Positions 17,610 through 26,907 of a stretch of DNA of 64,000 nucleotides are shown here, piece after piece. The stretch comes from Cumulibacter soli (GTDB lineage: Bacteria; Actinomycetota; Actinomycetes; Mycobacteriales; Antricoccaceae). The notes beneath the pieces were generated by a model, which saw nothing but the letters and a program-made list of their open reading frames with translations, was not told the origin of the DNA and searched no databases. Where the stretch lies: contig NZ_SMSG01000004.1 of the NCBI RefSeq assembly GCF_004382795.1, positions 1 through 64,000 on the forward strand. The letters run 5' to 3'. The position numbers and the translations under genes were made by a program. Each line of letters opens with the position of its first letter. Position 1 is the stretch's first letter.

Positions 17610-18734
17610 TTAGACGGTCTCCAGATTCTCGGCGTTAATGACCTTGCGGTGCTTGGAGTCCGCGCCTTCGGCCACCAGCGACTCATGGGTGGGCGGATCG
17701 CTGGGCACGTGCTCCGGACGCCGGCGCTCGAACTCGGCGCGCAGGGTCGGCACGACTTCCTTACCCAGGATCTCGATCTGCTCCAAGACGACGTCCTGCG
17801 GCAGACCGGCATGGTCGACCAGGAACAATTGCCGCTGATAATCACCGGCGTAATCAGCGAACGACAAGGTGCGCTCGATGACCTGCTCAACGGTGCCGAC
17901 CGTCAGCGGCGTGTACGACGAGAACTCCTCCAGCGACGGACCGTGACCATAGACCGGCGCATTGTCGAAGTAAGGCCGGAACTGCTTCTTGGCCTCAGCC
18001 TCGGTAGTTCCGATAAAGGTCTGGCCTCCGAGCCCGACAATCGCCTGATCGGCCGCGCCGTGACCGTAGTACTCGTACCGCTGGCGATACAGGTCGATCA
18101 TCTGCTTAGTGTGCTCGGCATTCCAGAAGATGTTGTTGTGGAAGAACCCGTCACCGTAGAACGCGGCCTGCTCGGCAATCTCCGCCGAACGGATCGATCC
18201 GTGCCACACGAAGGGTGGTACGCCGTCCAGCGGTGCGGGCGTGGAGGTATACCCAGTCAGCGGAGTGCGGAACTGTCCCTTCCAGTCGACGACCTCCTCA
18301 CGCCATAGCCGACGCAGCAAGTGGTAGTTCTCCACGGCCAGCGGGATGCCCTGACGGATGTCCTTACCGAACCACGGGTAGACCGGGCCGGTGTTGCCGC
18401 GACCCATCATCAGGTCGTTGCGCCCACCGGACAGGTGCTGCAAGAACGCGTAGTCCTCGGCGATCTTGACCGGGTCGTTGGTGGTGATCAGGGTCGTCGC
18501 GGTCGACAGTCGCAACCGCGAGGTCTTGGCAGCGATATAGGCCAAGTGGGTGGTCGGGGAAGACGGGACAAACGGCGGGTTGTGATGCTCGCCGGTCGCG
18601 AACACGTCCAACCCGACCTCCTCGGCCTTGAGCGCCATCTCGGTCATCGCCGCAATCCGCTCAGCTTCGCTGACCGTCGCGCCGGTCGTGGGGTCGGTGG
18701 TCACGTCACCAATCGTGAAGATGCCGAACTGCAT
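17610..18734 (-). CDS. LLM-class flavin-dependent oxidoreductase (CE1758 family)
   Basis: A 374-aa TIM-barrel flavin enzyme of the bacterial luciferase-like family. I placed the start at the ATG at 18734, since GAGGAGAAGGCA precedes it and MQFGIFTIGDVT is the family's first beta strand; the open frame runs 12 codons further up. ATGEHHNPPFVPSSPTTHLAYIAAKT and GRGNTGPVYPWFG are typical LLM blocks. Together with the FMN reductase it forms a two-component monooxygenase. A perfect palindrome at 18752-18765 lies just ahead of the gene and is a likely repressor site. Substrate unknown. Confidence 0.88.
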   Translation of the reverse strand: MQFGIFTIGDVTTDPTTGATVSEAERIAAMTEMALKAEEVGLDVFATGEHHNPPFVPSSPTTHLAYIAAKTSRLRLSTATTLITTNDPVKIAEDYAFLQHLSGGRNDLMMGRGNTGPVYPWFGKDIRQGIPLAVENYHLLRRLWREEVVDWKGQFRTPLTGYTSTPAPLDGVPPFVWHGSIRSAEIAEQAAFYGDGFFHNNIFWNAEHTKQMIDLYRQRYEYYGHGAADQAIVGLGGQTFIGTTEAEAKKQFRPYFDNAPVYGHGPSLEEFSSYTPLTVGTVEQVIERTLSFADYAGDYQRQLFLVDHAGLPQDVVLEQIEILGKEVVPTLRAEFERRRPEHVPSDPPTHESLVAEGADSKHRKVINAENLETV

Positions 18735-18751
18735 TGCCTTCTCCTCAACTC

Positions 18752-18765
18752 GTTGAATATTCAAC
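18752..18765. promoter_or_regulatory. Perfect 14-bp palindrome, candidate MarR-type operator
   Basis: GTTGAATATTCAAC is perfectly symmetric and lies 18 bp upstream of the LLM start codon and 46 bp upstream of the divergent AAA ATPase start. TTGAA-TA-TTCAA matches the general form of operators bound by MarR-family regulators. No MarR gene is present in the window. Confidence 0.5.
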
Positions 18766-18811
18766 ATCATAACAGGACCTATCCCGTTTTGATTCCCATT
18801 AGAGTCATGGG

Positions 18812-21208
18812 GTGGCCGATTCCACTCTCACCCTCACCGCCCGCCTGACCGCCGCCGTCCTGGACGCCCGTCGCGGAATCGTGCGCATGCACCGCGACGT
18901 CATGGCCGCCCTGGACCTCTCCGCCTGGGATCCGGTGCGCCTCGATGGCGCCCGCAGCACCGCTGCCATCGTCGCCGAAGGCGGCGCCGACGTACCCGCG
19001 GGAATCCTGCTGTGCGACGACCTCACTCTCGGCAACGCCGGACTGCAGGACGGCACCGCCATCAGCGTCTCCAAAATCCCACTGAGCGAAGCTCGTTCCG
19101 TCGAACTCGTCGGCGACGAGAACGTGATGCGGATGATCTCGCCCGACATGCTGCGGCGCGCGCTGCTTGGCAAGATGGTCACGGTAGGCGACGACATCTC
19201 CCTGATGCCGCTGGACAATCCGGTTCACGGCGGAGTCGAGGCAGCTGACCTCGAGGCCGCTCGTCGCCAATTACGCGTCGCGATGGGCATGCAGTGGACG
19301 ACGACCCTCGTCGCCGTCACCGCGAGCGACTCCAGTGAGCCGGTACTCGTGACCGGCGCGACCGCAGTTTCCTGGCGCGGCGGCGCCGTCGCCCCGGGCT
19401 GGCAACGTGATCCGGCGACTCCCCCGACGTCCGCCCCAGCCGCCGCGACCGGGATGTTCTCGGTCACTCCGGCACCGCAGCGACCTGCTGCGCCGACCAC
19501 CGCGGACCAGATGCTCGCCCCTGGACCCACCCACACCGGCGTGCAGGCGAAGGCCGTCACCCGCACCGACGACCGGCCGGCAGCCGAAGCTCTCGCTAGT
19601 AGCTCTGAGCCCCCAAAGGCCGATATATCGGCCAATGCAACGCCGACCCTGGACGACTTGAGCGGCTTCAAAACACAAGCTGACTCACTAACCGAGTGGC
19701 TCGACCTCGGCTTCAACCATCGCGAAGTTCTTGACCGACTCGGCAGCAAACCACAGCTCGGCGTACTGCTCAGCGGACCTCCCGGAGTCGGCAAGTCGAC
19801 TCTTGCCCGCGCCGTCGCCGCACACGTCGGCGCCGCCGTCATCGACGTGTCCGCGCCCTCGATCGCTGCCATCGAAGCGGGCGCCGCGGCCGAAACGCTG
19901 CGCTCGGCGACCGAAAAGGCGATGAGCGACGCGCCGTCCGTGCTGCTCATTCAGGATGTCGAGGCCCTCGCACCACGCGAGGACGCCGATCCCATCTCCC
20001 GAATCTTCATCGATCTGCTGCAGCGCACGATCGCCGAGGGCACCATCGCCGTCATCTGCACCACCGCCCGCCCCGAGGAGGTCAGTTCCGAACTCTCACA
20101 TCCCGGTGTACTCGATCATCAACTCGTCCTTCCGCTGCCCGATAAGGCCATGCGCAAGGCTCTGCTGGACGCGTTGTTGCGGCCGGTACCGCTCGAGGAC
20201 GGCGTCAACCTCGACGACATCGCCGGTCGGACCCCCGGCTTCGTAGCCGCCGACCTGCTGGCGCTGCGCCGCGAGGCGACCGTCCGCGCGGCGTTGCGGC
20301 AGAAGGACGCCGAGATGCCTACTGTCGCCGCCGAAGATCTCATCGGGGCGTTGGACGTTGTTCGCCCGACCGCGATGGCCGAATCGACCCTCGAGGTCGC
20401 CCGGGTGACGCTCGAGGACGTCGGCGACATGGCCGAGACCAAAGAAGCTCTCACCGAGGCCGTGCTGTGGCCGCTGCAGTACCCCGATACGTACGAACGA
20501 CTCGGCGTCAGTCCGCCGCGCGGCGTACTGCTGTACGGCCCTCCCGGCTGCGGTAAGACGTTCCTCGTCAAGGCCATCGCCGGTCAGGGCCAGACCAACG
20601 TGATGAGTGTGAAGGGTGCCGAACTGCTGAACAAGTGGGTCGGCGAGTCTGAGCGCGCGGTCCGCGAATTGTTCCGTCGAGCCCGGCAGGCAGCGCCGAC
20701 GCTGATCTTCATGGATGAGGTCGACGCGATCGCGCCGCCCCGCGGTCAAGGGACCGACGGCGGCACGACCGATCGCGTCGTTGCCTCACTGCTGACCGAA
20801 CTGGACGGCGTCGAGGCGCTGAATAACGTCTTCGTGATCGGCGCGACCAACCGCCCTGACCTAGTCGATGCCGCGATGTTGCGCCCCGGACGCCTCGACA
20901 AGATGATCTACGTGCCGCCGCCGGACGCCGAGGCTCGCGCCGCCGTCCTGCGCGCCTCGGCCCGCAAGACGCCCGTGACTCGCGGGGTCGACTTCGACGC
21001 GATCGCTGAGCAACTCGATGGCTATTCCTCAGCAGACTGCGCCGCTGTGGTCCGCGAAGCCGCGTTGGTTGCGATGCGCCGCGACATGTCGGCACCGAAG
21101 GTCACCAAGCCCGACTTCGATCAGGCCATCAGAAACGTCAAAGGATCACTTGATCCGCAGCAGGTGGCGTGGTTGGAGAACTTCGCGAACGATCGAGACC
21201 TGGCCTGA
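18812..21208 (+). CDS. CDC48/p97-like AAA+ ATPase with two AAA domains
   Basis: A 798-aa protein. Residues 1-180 resemble the CDC48 N domain (double-psi beta barrel), followed by a low-complexity Pro/Ala linker to about residue 285. AAA domain 1 has Walker A GPPGVGKST near residue 320, but its Walker B reads LLIQDVEALAP, QD where DE is usual. AAA domain 2 has Walker A GPPGCGKTF near 576, a normal LIFMDEVDAIAPP, sensor 1 ATNRPD and arginine fingers in RPGRLDKM. It resembles M. tuberculosis Rv0435c. Role: ATP-driven protein unfolding or remodelling, substrates unknown. The GTG at 18812 is the best start; the ribosome-binding site is weak. Confidence 0.88.
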   Translation: MADSTLTLTARLTAAVLDARRGIVRMHRDVMAALDLSAWDPVRLDGARSTAAIVAEGGADVPAGILLCDDLTLGNAGLQDGTAISVSKIPLSEARSVELVGDENVMRMISPDMLRRALLGKMVTVGDDISLMPLDNPVHGGVEAADLEAARRQLRVAMGMQWTTTLVAVTASDSSEPVLVTGATAVSWRGGAVAPGWQRDPATPPTSAPAAATGMFSVTPAPQRPAAPTTADQMLAPGPTHTGVQAKAVTRTDDRPAAEALASSSEPPKADISANATPTLDDLSGFKTQADSLTEWLDLGFNHREVLDRLGSKPQLGVLLSGPPGVGKSTLARAVAAHVGAAVIDVSAPSIAAIEAGAAAETLRSATEKAMSDAPSVLLIQDVEALAPREDADPISRIFIDLLQRTIAEGTIAVICTTARPEEVSSELSHPGVLDHQLVLPLPDKAMRKALLDALLRPVPLEDGVNLDDIAGRTPGFVAADLLALRREATVRAALRQKDAEMPTVAAEDLIGALDVVRPTAMAESTLEVARVTLEDVGDMAETKEALTEAVLWPLQYPDTYERLGVSPPRGVLLYGPPGCGKTFLVKAIAGQGQTNVMSVKGAELLNKWVGESERAVRELFRRARQAAPTLIFMDEVDAIAPPRGQGTDGGTTDRVVASLLTELDGVEALNNVFVIGATNRPDLVDAAMLRPGRLDKMIYVPPPDAEARAAVLRASARKTPVTRGVDFDAIAEQLDGYSSADCAAVVREAALVAMRRDMSAPKVTKPDFDQAIRNVKGSLDPQQVAWLENFANDRDLA

Positions 21209-21240
21209 TACACGCCAATATCCCGAACCGTCCTTCGTCA

Positions 21241-21272
21241 CACCGAAAGTCGCCACTAGTGGCGCTTCGGTG
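21241..21272 (+). terminator. Hairpin after the AAA ATPase gene
   Basis: CACCGAA (21241-21247) pairs with TTCGGTG (21266-21272) around a perfect palindrome CGCCACTAGTGGCG (21251-21264), with one bulged base. It starts 33 bp after the stop codon. Confidence 0.6.
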
Positions 21273-21319
21273 GCGCGACAGCGCAGGTGAACCAACCGTG
21301 AATCGCCGGTAAATGAAGA

Positions 21320-21349
21320 ACTCCTCATCTGAATGACGGACTCCTCATT
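21320..21349. promoter_or_regulatory. Direct repeat ahead of the glycosyltransferase operon
   Basis: ACTCCTCAT occurs at 21320-21328 and 21340-21348, exactly 20 bp apart (about two helical turns), 70-100 bp upstream of the operon's first start codon. Direct repeats at this spacing can bind a regulator as tandem sites. It may also overlap the promoter. No known factor is assigned. Confidence 0.3.
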
Positions 21350-21416
21350 TCCTCCTGTTTGAGTGATTCCAGCTTCGATCCGCGGAGCCGCAGAACGAAC
21401 TCAGGAGGTGCGGCGG

Positions 21417-22619
21417 ATGCGCACGCCGGTAACCAACCCGTTCCGGATATTGCTGTACTCACACGACTCAGTCGGCCTGGGCCATATCCGTCGCAATCTG
21501 GCACTTGCGCACGAGTTGGCTACCCGGCTTCCCGAACTCTCCGGCCGCCCGGTCACCGGGATGCTGCTGACCGGTGTCGGATATAGCGCGGAACTCGACG
21601 TACCGGTCGGCTTCGACGTCGTCCTCCTACCGGGTGTGCGCAAAGGCGACGAGGGTTACGAGCCTCGTAACGTGCACGTGCCGATGACCGATCTGATCGA
21701 CATCCGTGAACGAGTTCTTGGCGGCGTCATTCGCGGATTCGCGCCGGACCTGATCGTCGTAGACCGGCATGCATACGGAATCGACGGTGAACTCAGGACC
21801 GCTCTCGCCGGCGTGCGCAAGCACCGTCCATCGACACGGATCGTGCTCGGACTGCGCGAAGTCATCGACGAGACTTCGGCCACCGCCGCCGAATGGGCGC
21901 GCCTGGGTGATCTCGCCGAGTTCCGCAGCATCTTCGACGAGATCTGGGTGTACGGCGACCCGCAGGTGCACGATGTGCGCGTTTCGGGGGAACTCCCCGC
22001 CGCACTGCACGATCTGGTGCATTACACCGGGTACCTGGCAACCGGCCGCCATTGGTTGCCCGAACGAGAACCCACGCCCGTGCCCTTCGTGCTGACGATG
22101 GTCGGCGGCGGCAGCGACGGGGCGGCACTGTGCCGTCTTGCCGCTGCGGCAACCGTGCCGGACGGTCACCGGCATGTCGTGGTCACCGGTCCACAAATGT
22201 CGCCCGAAGACCGCGCCTCAATTCAGCAGTTGGCCGGCCCGGACGTCACTCTCGTACCCGCCGTCCCGGATGGACTAGCGATGATTCGCTCCGCCAGCGC
22301 GCTGGTGTGCATGGCCGGATACAACACCGCGTGCGAGGTCATGAGCACGCGTACCCCGGCGCTGCTGGTCCCTCGTGAGGCACCGCGCAAAGAACAACTC
22401 ATCCGCGCCGAATCGCTCAACGTGGCCGGCGCCGTCGATGTACGTCGGCTCGAACAACTCACCCCGCAAATTCTCAGCGATTGGCTGCGGCAGTCCGTCA
22501 CTAGGGCGCAACCGCGCGAGCACATCCACCTGGCCGGACTGGCCAGCGTCACGAACCTGGTCGCCGAAACCATTCGTCGCTCGCAGATCAGCAAGGAGCT
22601 CACCGATGCTGCCGGTTAA
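21417..22619 (+). CDS. GT-B fold glycosyltransferase, MurG/UGT-like (COG4671 type)
   Basis: A 400-aa protein and first gene of a six-gene overlapping operon. The start is the ATG at 21417, preceded by AGGAGGTG. The N-terminal half opens with ILLYSHDSVGLGHIRRNLALA, the GHxxR acceptor-side glycine loop of MurG-like enzymes. The C-terminal half has VLTMVGGGSDG, VVTGPQMS and the nucleotide-sugar region SALVCMAGYNTACEVMSTRTPALLVPRE. The call is a predicted glycosyltransferase using a nucleotide sugar. Neighbours are two GT4 enzymes, an ABC exporter and two kinase-like proteins, suggesting assembly and export of a glycoconjugate. Donor and acceptor unknown. Confidence 0.82.
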   Translation: MRTPVTNPFRILLYSHDSVGLGHIRRNLALAHELATRLPELSGRPVTGMLLTGVGYSAELDVPVGFDVVLLPGVRKGDEGYEPRNVHVPMTDLIDIRERVLGGVIRGFAPDLIVVDRHAYGIDGELRTALAGVRKHRPSTRIVLGLREVIDETSATAAEWARLGDLAEFRSIFDEIWVYGDPQVHDVRVSGELPAALHDLVHYTGYLATGRHWLPEREPTPVPFVLTMVGGGSDGAALCRLAAAATVPDGHRHVVVTGPQMSPEDRASIQQLAGPDVTLVPAVPDGLAMIRSASALVCMAGYNTACEVMSTRTPALLVPREAPRKEQLIRAESLNVAGAVDVRRLEQLTPQILSDWLRQSVTRAQPREHIHLAGLASVTNLVAETIRRSQISKELTDAAG

Positions 22620-23883
22620 CCAGCGAACTGCCGGCCCCACAAGGGTCGGTTACGTGCTCAAGGTCTATCCCCGGTTCTCCGAAACCTTCGTAGTAACCGA
22701 AATCCTCGCCCGCGAGGCCGCCGGCGAGGACCTCGCCATCTTCGCGCTACGGCCGACAACCGACGCTCGCTTCCACCCGGAAATAGCGAAGGTGCAAGCG
22801 CCGGTCACCCACCTCACCAAACCGGTCAAACTCTCCGGGATGTGGGAGTCGCTCCGACACGCGCACGCCGCACTTCCTGGTCTTGGCCAACGGCTTGCAG
22901 ACGCACTGCCATTTTTGCTCCGGATCGATGCAACTGACGCGATCCAAGGCATCGATCTGGCCATCGCGGCCGTGGCAGGCAAGATCACCCATCTTCATGC
23001 ACACTTCGGCTCGATGGCCGCCCGCGTCGCGGCCGTCGCCAGCGCACTGACGGGCATCCCGTTCTCGGTCACCACCCACGCTAAGGATCTCTTTCACCAG
23101 GACGTCGACCCGCTGGTGTTGGCCGATGTGCTGACACGTGCCGATCACATCGTGGCGATCAGCCGCTACAACGAGCGGTTCCTGCAGCAGAACTATCCGC
23201 AGGTTGCGGCGCGCACAAGACTCGTGCGAAACGGCCTAAACCTATCGAAGTTTGCCTATACCGATCCTCGCCCACTCCACGGCCCGCTGCACATCGCCGC
23301 TGTCGGCAGGCTCGTGGAAAAGAAAGGATTCACGCACCTCATTGATTCAATCCACCGGCTCCGCAGCCGGCCGGATGCGCCGGATCTCGAGGTGCGCATC
23401 GCCGGAGACGGCGAACTGCGCGACGCGCTCCAGGCGCAGATTTCGATCTCCGGTCTCGACGATGTCGTGCACCTCATCGGACCGCGCAGCCAGGACGAGA
23501 TACGCGACCTGCTGACCTGGGCCGACGTCATGGTCGCACCGTGCATCGTCGGCGCGGACGGCAACGCCGACGGACTACCGACCGTCCTACTGGAAGCGAT
23601 GGCGATGGGCGTGCCGGTAATCGCCAGCGACGTCACCGGAATCGGCGAAGCAGTCAACCCGATTGGCCCGACACAGACCGGGATCCTGCTGGATGCCGGC
23701 AGGCTCGCAGCCGACGACGGCAGCGAACTCGACGAGGCGTTACGCACTGTGGCCGATCCGGCATATCCGCGCGTCGCGATCGCGCGCCGCGCGCGCACGC
23801 TGATCGAACGCGACTTCGATGCAGCCACCCAATCGCAACTCTTGGCCGCCCGCCAAGGCCGCGCGGCGCTGCAGGCCAGCTGA
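22606..23883 (+). CDS. Glycosyltransferase family 4 (operon gene 2)
   Basis: A 425-aa retaining GT-B enzyme. The ATG at 22606 overlaps the previous gene by 14 bases and has AAGGAG upstream; the open frame continues further 5' but that is overlap with gene 1. The N-terminal domain has GYVLKVYPRFSETFVVTEI and THLHAHFGSMAARVA. The C-terminal domain has IAAVGRLVEKKGFTHLIDSI and the EX7E-type donor site in GLPTVLLEAMAMGVPVIASDVTGIGE. Cytoplasmic; donor sugar not predictable. Confidence 0.88.
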   Translation: MLPVNQRTAGPTRVGYVLKVYPRFSETFVVTEILAREAAGEDLAIFALRPTTDARFHPEIAKVQAPVTHLTKPVKLSGMWESLRHAHAALPGLGQRLADALPFLLRIDATDAIQGIDLAIAAVAGKITHLHAHFGSMAARVAAVASALTGIPFSVTTHAKDLFHQDVDPLVLADVLTRADHIVAISRYNERFLQQNYPQVAARTRLVRNGLNLSKFAYTDPRPLHGPLHIAAVGRLVEKKGFTHLIDSIHRLRSRPDAPDLEVRIAGDGELRDALQAQISISGLDDVVHLIGPRSQDEIRDLLTWADVMVAPCIVGADGNADGLPTVLLEAMAMGVPVIASDVTGIGEAVNPIGPTQTGILLDAGRLAADDGSELDEALRTVADPAYPRVAIARRARTLIERDFDAATQSQLLAARQGRAALQAS

Positions 23884-23894
23884 AAGGGGCAAGC

Positions 23895-25070
23895 ATGTAC
23901 CGCGTCGCCTATCTCAACACCGATCCGGGAGTGCCGGCGTACGGCACCAAGGGTGCATCAGTGCACGTACAGGAAATTATCCGCGCCTTTCGCGCCCGCT
24001 CGGCGCTGCCACGGCTGTACACCGTCCGCACCGGGGAACATGTCCCAGTAGACCTGGTTGACCTTCAAGTTGTACATCGCCCGGTGGACGGCGATCCGGC
24101 GGACCCTGGGATGCCGCCGGAGCAGCGGGTCGCGCAGCGCGAGCGGCGCCAGCAGGCTGTTGCGCGCGACCTCGCCGCGGACGTCATCGTCGACGGCACC
24201 GACCTGGTGTACGAGCGCTATTCGCTCTTCTCCACCGCGTTGTCGCAGGTCACCGCGTCGTTGCCGGTTCCGTCCGTGCTGGAAGTCAACGCCCCGCTGA
24301 TCGACGAGCAAGCGGCCCACCGGCACCTGGTGGATCGCGATGGGGCGCTAGCTGCGCTGCGCACCCAGGTCGCCGCTGCCACCGTCATCGCCTGCGTTTC
24401 CGAGCCGGTCGTTCAATGGGTGCTCTCGCATTGCCCGTCCGCCTCCGGCAAGGTCCGCCTCACCCCGAACGGGGTGAACACCGAACGCATCCTCCCGGTC
24501 GAACCTGCACCCTCGAGGCGGCCCGTCGTCGTATTCGTCGGCACCCTGAAAGCGTGGCACGGAGTCGAGACCCTGCTGGACGCCGCGGCTGCGGCCAAGC
24601 AGAAATGGCGGGTACGCATCGTCGGCGACGGACCGCAACGCGCGGCCCTACTCGAACAAGCACAACGTCTCGGCTTGGACGTCGACCTGCGCGGCGCCGT
24701 ATCGCCGTCGGACATTCCGGCCGCGCTGGCCGGTGCCTCGGTGGCCGTCGCACCGTACCCCGCTTCGGCCAAAGACGATTACTTCTCCCCGTTGAAGATC
24801 TACGAATACTCGGCCGCCGGATTGCCGGTCGTCGCGTCAGCCGTCGGGCAGGTGCCCGCGATAATCACCGACGACATGAACGGCGTGCTGGTACCACCGT
24901 CTGATCCCGCCGCACTAGCAGCTGAGATCGACGCGCTGGTGGCGGACCCACGACGCGCACAGCTGCTCGGCGCGACCGGCCGCTCAATCGTGGCACGCAA
25001 GCACTCGTGGTCAGCGGTCCTCGACCGCATCCTGCACGGTGTTCGGCCCAGAGATGAGGTCACGGTATGA
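23895..25070 (+). CDS. Glycosyltransferase family 4 (operon gene 3)
   Basis: A 391-aa GT4 enzyme. The ATG at 23895 follows AAAGGGGCAAGC, 11 bases after the previous stop. VAYLNTDPGVPAYGTKGASVHVQEIIRAF is the acceptor-domain glycine loop, VVVFVGTLKAWHGVETLLDAA opens the donor domain, and SPLKIYEYSAAGLPVVASAVGQVPAII holds the EX7E-like donor site. Its stop overlaps the ABC transporter start (ATGA at 25067-25070), implying translational coupling. It probably adds a second sugar type to the product made by gene 2 (inference). Confidence 0.88.
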   Translation: MYRVAYLNTDPGVPAYGTKGASVHVQEIIRAFRARSALPRLYTVRTGEHVPVDLVDLQVVHRPVDGDPADPGMPPEQRVAQRERRQQAVARDLAADVIVDGTDLVYERYSLFSTALSQVTASLPVPSVLEVNAPLIDEQAAHRHLVDRDGALAALRTQVAAATVIACVSEPVVQWVLSHCPSASGKVRLTPNGVNTERILPVEPAPSRRPVVVFVGTLKAWHGVETLLDAAAAAKQKWRVRIVGDGPQRAALLEQAQRLGLDVDLRGAVSPSDIPAALAGASVAVAPYPASAKDDYFSPLKIYEYSAAGLPVVASAVGQVPAIITDDMNGVLVPPSDPAALAAEIDALVADPRRAQLLGATGRSIVARKHSWSAVLDRILHGVRPRDEVTV

Positions 25071-26902
25071 GCGGCAACGCGAAGCAGCTCAACCGGACGG
25101 CAGTGCGCCGTACGCTCGGCCTCATCCGGCCGCACCTTCGAAGCCAGGCGCCGGTGATCGCCGGCGGCTCGCTGGCGCTCATCCTCGAAGTGGTCTTCCG
25201 GGTGCTTGAACCATGGCCGGTCAAGTTCGTCGTCGATGCGCTCACACGCTCGCTCGGTGCGGATCTCGCCGATTCAGGCCCGACAGCCACCATCCGGCTG
25301 CTGCTGTTGGCCGCGCTCGCGACCCTGCTCATCATCGGCATGCGAGCGCTGTGCAACTTCCTGGCCACCGTCGCATTCGCCATCGCGGGATCACGGATCG
25401 CGATCCAACTGCGGCAGCGCGTATTCGCGCACGTCAACGGGCTCTCCCAGCGCTATCACGCCAACGCGCGCTCCGGCGATCTTGTACAACGGCTGATCGG
25501 TGATGTCGGCCGAATGCAGGAAGCCGCTGTCAGCGCGGGAATGCCGCTGCTGGTCAACTGTTTCACGATGGTCGCGATGGCAGGCGTGATGCTGTGGCTC
25601 GACCCGCTACTGGCGCTCGTCGTGGTGATCGCCGCAGCCCTGTTCTTACTGCTCTCGCGCTCCAGTACCCCGAAAATCACGCACGCGTCGCGCCGCACCC
25701 GCAAGAGTGAAGGCGACCTCGCCAACATCGCACAGGAAGCACTCGGCGGTATGCGCGTGGTTCAGGCGTACGGGCTCGAACGAACGCTTCAGCAGCGATT
25801 CGCCGGGCATAACAACCGGTCATTGCGTGACGGCGTGCAGGCTCGCCGGTTGGCGGCCGCACTCGAACGCAAGACTGACCTGTTGGTGGGTCTTGCGACG
25901 GCCGCGGTGCTGCTGCTCGGCGGTATGCGGGTCATGCAGGGCGCGATGACGCCGGGCGACCTGGTCATTTTCCTGACCTACCTGAAGACGGCGATGAAAC
26001 CGCTGCGGGACCTGGCCAAGTACACCGGCCGGATCGCCCGAGCGGCGGCTTCCGGCGAGCGAGTCGCAGATCTACTAGATGAGCGCGCCGAAATCACCAG
26101 CCCGCAAAACCCCGTAAGCCTGGTCAGGGCTACCGGCGCCCTATCCTTCGTCGGCGTCCACGCCGATCACGGAACCGGCCGGCCAGTCCTTCAGGACATC
26201 GACCTGCATATTCCGGCTGGGCAGCGAGTCGCTGTCGTCGGCCCCTCTGGCGCCGGCAAGTCGACGTTCACCTCCTTACTGCTGCGCAGTATGGACGTCA
26301 CGGCTGGCTCAGTGCGCATAGACGGGATCGACCTACGCAGGCTCGATCTGGCCGAACTGCGTGGTCAGATCGCAGTCGTACTGCAGGAATCGGTGCTGTT
26401 CAGCGGAACCATCGCCGACAACATTCGCTACGGCAACCTCTCGGCCAGCGACGAGCAGGTCCGCACCGCGGCGCGGATGGCGAACGCGGAGGAGTTCATC
26501 CTTGAGCAGCCCGACGGGTATCTGAGCCTCGTAGGTGAGCGCGGCGGCACCCTGTCCGGTGGACAACGTCAACGCATCGCCATCGCCAGGGCCCTGCTCA
26601 GAAATGCCTCAGTGGTGATCCTTGACGAGGCCACATCAGGGTTGGACGCCGAGAACGCAGTCGCCGTACGCGCCGCGATCGAGCAGTTGACTCGCGGCAA
26701 GACCACCATCGTGGTGACCCACGATGAGCGGACGGCGCGCGAGTGCGACCGGATCGTGTGGCTGGAGGGCGGCAGGATACTGCGGGACACCCCGGCGGAC
26801 GCGGAGTTTCGGTGGGACCTGGAGACCATTGAATCGGCTGATGTCGATCTTTCCGAGCCACCCACGCGACCACCTCGACCGCTCGCACAGATTGGAGCGT
26901 GA
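25067..26902 (+). CDS. ABC exporter, fused permease and ATPase (operon gene 4)
   Basis: A 611-aa half-transporter that should act as a homodimer. The N-terminal membrane domain (about 30-320) has six helices, including SLALILEVVFRVLEPWPVKFVV and LLLLAALATLLIIGM. The ATPase has Walker A GPSGAGKST near residue 390, the Q-loop VVLQESVLFSGTIADNIRYG, signature LSGGQRQR and Walker B VVILDEATSGLD. The type (MsbA/LipA-like) usually exports lipids, glycolipids or peptides. Its place between glycosyltransferases and kinase-like proteins suggests export of their product. It overlaps the GT gene by four bases. Confidence 0.92.
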   Translation: MSGNAKQLNRTAVRRTLGLIRPHLRSQAPVIAGGSLALILEVVFRVLEPWPVKFVVDALTRSLGADLADSGPTATIRLLLLAALATLLIIGMRALCNFLATVAFAIAGSRIAIQLRQRVFAHVNGLSQRYHANARSGDLVQRLIGDVGRMQEAAVSAGMPLLVNCFTMVAMAGVMLWLDPLLALVVVIAAALFLLLSRSSTPKITHASRRTRKSEGDLANIAQEALGGMRVVQAYGLERTLQQRFAGHNNRSLRDGVQARRLAAALERKTDLLVGLATAAVLLLGGMRVMQGAMTPGDLVIFLTYLKTAMKPLRDLAKYTGRIARAAASGERVADLLDERAEITSPQNPVSLVRATGALSFVGVHADHGTGRPVLQDIDLHIPAGQRVAVVGPSGAGKSTFTSLLLRSMDVTAGSVRIDGIDLRRLDLAELRGQIAVVLQESVLFSGTIADNIRYGNLSASDEQVRTAARMANAEEFILEQPDGYLSLVGERGGTLSGGQRQRIAIARALLRNASVVILDEATSGLDAENAVAVRAAIEQLTRGKTTIVVTHDERTARECDRIVWLEGGRILRDTPADAEFRWDLETIESADVDLSEPPTRPPRPLAQIGA

Positions 26903-26907
26903 ACGCT

